Positions 6,134 through 7,281 of a stretch of 7,281 bases of DNA are shown in pieces. The translations under genes and the position numbers were made by a program. The notes below the pieces were generated by a model, which was given only the letters and a program-made list of their open reading frames with translations, was not told the origin of the DNA and ran no database searches. The DNA lies in the NCBI GenBank assembly GCA_001800515.1, contig MGVN01000055.1, forward strand, positions 1 through 7,281, in the 5' to 3' direction. How positions within the stretch are numbered: position 1 is the first letter of the stretch; each line of letters starts with the position of its first letter. Source of the DNA: Elusimicrobia bacterium RIFOXYB2_FULL_49_7 (GTDB lineage: Bacteria > Fibrobacterota > OXYB2-FULL-49-7).

Positions 6134-7281
6134 ATGAAAAGTCTCATTGAAATCAAACGGCCCGAAGAAGTTCGGGAACGCGCCTTCTTGGCAGGGGTCA
6201 GCCTGCCCAGCGAGCCGGAGCACGAGATTCGGGAACAGATAAAAGAGCTCTCCATGCTCGCTGAAACAGCGGGTGCGCAGGTGATGGGAAAAATCATTCA
6301 GTCGCGGCCCGCTCCGGACTCGGCTTATTATATCGGATCCGGTTGTGCTGCTGAAATGGCTGCTGAAATAAAACGCACCGGTGCGGACCTAGCCATATTT
6401 AATGATGATTTGTCACCCAGACAGATACGCAATCTGGAAAAGCTGCTGGAAGTGCGGACCATTGATCGCAGCATGCTCATTCTGGATATTTTCGGCCGTC
6501 ATGCCCGTACACATGAATCCAAGGTGCAGGTTGAATTGGCGCAAATGAGCTATCTCTCTCCCCGGCTGACCCGGCTCTGGACCCATTTGGGCCAGCAGGT
6601 GGGCCATGGCGGAGTCGGTGGTCGCATCGGTACGCGGGGTCCGGGCGAGAAACAGTTGGAAACCGACCGTCGGTTGGTCAAGAAACGGATTCAGGACTTG
6701 AAGGAGCGGCTCGAAAAGATTGCCGAGGAGCGGCGTACCCAGAAAAAACGACGCGAAAATATCTTTCGTGCCAGTATTGTGGGATATACCAATGTGGGCA
6801 AATCCTCCATTTTGAATGTTCTCAGCAAGGGCGGCGTGTTAGTGGCGAATAAACTTTTTGCCACACTCGATGCCACCACGCGGCGCGTTTACATTGCCCC
6901 GCACGGCGAAATTCTCATGTCCGACACGGTCGGTTTTATCCGTAAGTTGCCCCATCATCTGGTCGCCTCATTCAAGAGCACGCTTGAAGTGATTACGGAT
7001 TCGGATCTTATTATTACCGTGATGGATGCCTCTTCTTTAGATGCGGGGGAACATCAGGAAGTGGTGAATACGGTATTGAATGATCTGGATACGATGCATG
7101 TTGAACGACTGATGGTGTTTAATAAGATTGATCTGACAGAGCCCGGTCTCTTGGAGCGGCTTAAAACATTGCACCCGGAAGCGGTCTTTATTTCTGCAGC
7201 GGAAAAGACCGGTTTTGATGAGTTAAAGAAAAAAGTGGCGGCCATGATTCAAAAACGGTATCCTTCAAAACAAAAGGATGA
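6134..7281 (+). CDS. hflX: HflX, ribosome-associated GTPase (3' end outside window)
   Basis: HflX is a TRAFAC/Obg-HflX superfamily GTPase that binds the 50S subunit and splits stalled or hibernating ribosomes in a GTP-dependent way (known from E. coli and others). I translated 382 residues without a stop; the frame is open at the window edge. Known HflX proteins are about 420 residues, so a short tail is probably missing. The N-terminal HflX domain (about 1-155) includes SRPAPDSAYYIGSGCAAEMA and NDDLSPRQIRNLE, then DRSMLILDIFGRHARTHESK, VQVELAQMSYLSPRLTRLW. The glycine-rich segment at 157-180 (GHGGVGGRIGTRGPGEKQLE) is diagnostic. A basic coiled coil (180-207) leads to the G domain: G1 GYTNVGKSS 217-225, switch DATTRR 246-251, G3 DTVGF 264-268, G4 NKID 330-333, G5 SAAEKTG 354-360. 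The usual GKGK/GEGK patch of the N-domain reads GSGC (68-71). It is the third gene of the probable valS operon. Confidence 0.95.
   Translation, partial: MKSLIEIKRPEEVRERAFLAGVSLPSEPEHEIREQIKELSMLAETAGAQVMGKIIQSRPAPDSAYYIGSGCAAEMAAEIKRTGADLAIFNDDLSPRQIRNLEKLLEVRTIDRSMLILDIFGRHARTHESKVQVELAQMSYLSPRLTRLWTHLGQQVGHGGVGGRIGTRGPGEKQLETDRRLVKKRIQDLKERLEKIAEERRTQKKRRENIFRASIVGYTNVGKSSILNVLSKGGVLVANKLFATLDATTRRVYIAPHGEILMSDTVGFIRKLPHHLVASFKSTLEVITDSDLIITVMDASSLDAGEHQEVVNTVLNDLDTMHVERLMVFNKIDLTEPGLLERLKTLHPEAVFISAAEKTGFDELKKKVAAMIQKRYPSKQKD

Noticed and set aside
7278..7281. ATGA at the very end as the hflX stop or start of a next gene
   Set aside because: The TGA is not in the hflX frame (last codons read AAG GAT GA-), and one ATG at the window edge cannot support a gene.

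Overview
The window carries five genes in two divergent blocks around a 186-base intergenic region (2711-2896). It looks like chromosomal DNA of a Gram-negative-type bacterium, because there are two lipoproteins with signal peptides. The best guess is Fibrobacterota (Fibrobacter/Chitinispirillum-like) or a relative. That guess rests mainly on the 307-residue regulator, which reads as a TIGR02147/DUF4423 protein, a family I recall as first described as a large paralogous family of Fibrobacter succinogenes. It also rests on the regulator's pairing with a carboxypeptidase-regulatory-like lipoprotein. The valS and hflX genes are universal and add little to the taxonomy.

Left block (minus strand, 60-2710): the TIGR02147-type HTH regulator is followed, with a 4-base ATGA overlap, by a 576-residue lipoprotein. 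The lipoprotein is built as lipobox, Gly/Ser/Thr linker, two Ig-like carboxypeptidase-regulatory-like domains, an FN3-like domain and a roughly six-bladed beta-propeller. The overlap implies translational coupling. The pair reads as a regulator/surface-lipoprotein module of unknown function. Base composition drops sharply inside the lipoprotein gene, near the join between the Ig-like part and the FN3/propeller part.

Centre (2711-2896): an AT-rich divergent promoter region holds a perfect 8-base-arm palindrome (2767-2787) placed over a candidate regulator promoter. A third copy of the half-site abuts the regulator start codon. This looks like an autoregulatory operator, and it may also affect the rightward promoter.

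Right block (plus strand, 2897-7281): valS (valyl-tRNA synthetase), a 190-residue lipoprotein of unknown function overlapping valS by 11 bases, and hflX (ribosome-associated GTPase) starting 14 bases later and running off the window end. The spacing suggests one operon of translation/ribosome-rescue genes with an embedded envelope protein.

I saw no tRNA, rRNA, CRISPR array, insertion sequence or convincing rho-independent terminator. The most interesting items are the regulator-lipoprotein module with its palindromic operator, the compositional mosaic of the large lipoprotein, and the altered HIGH motif (TLGH) in the ValRS.
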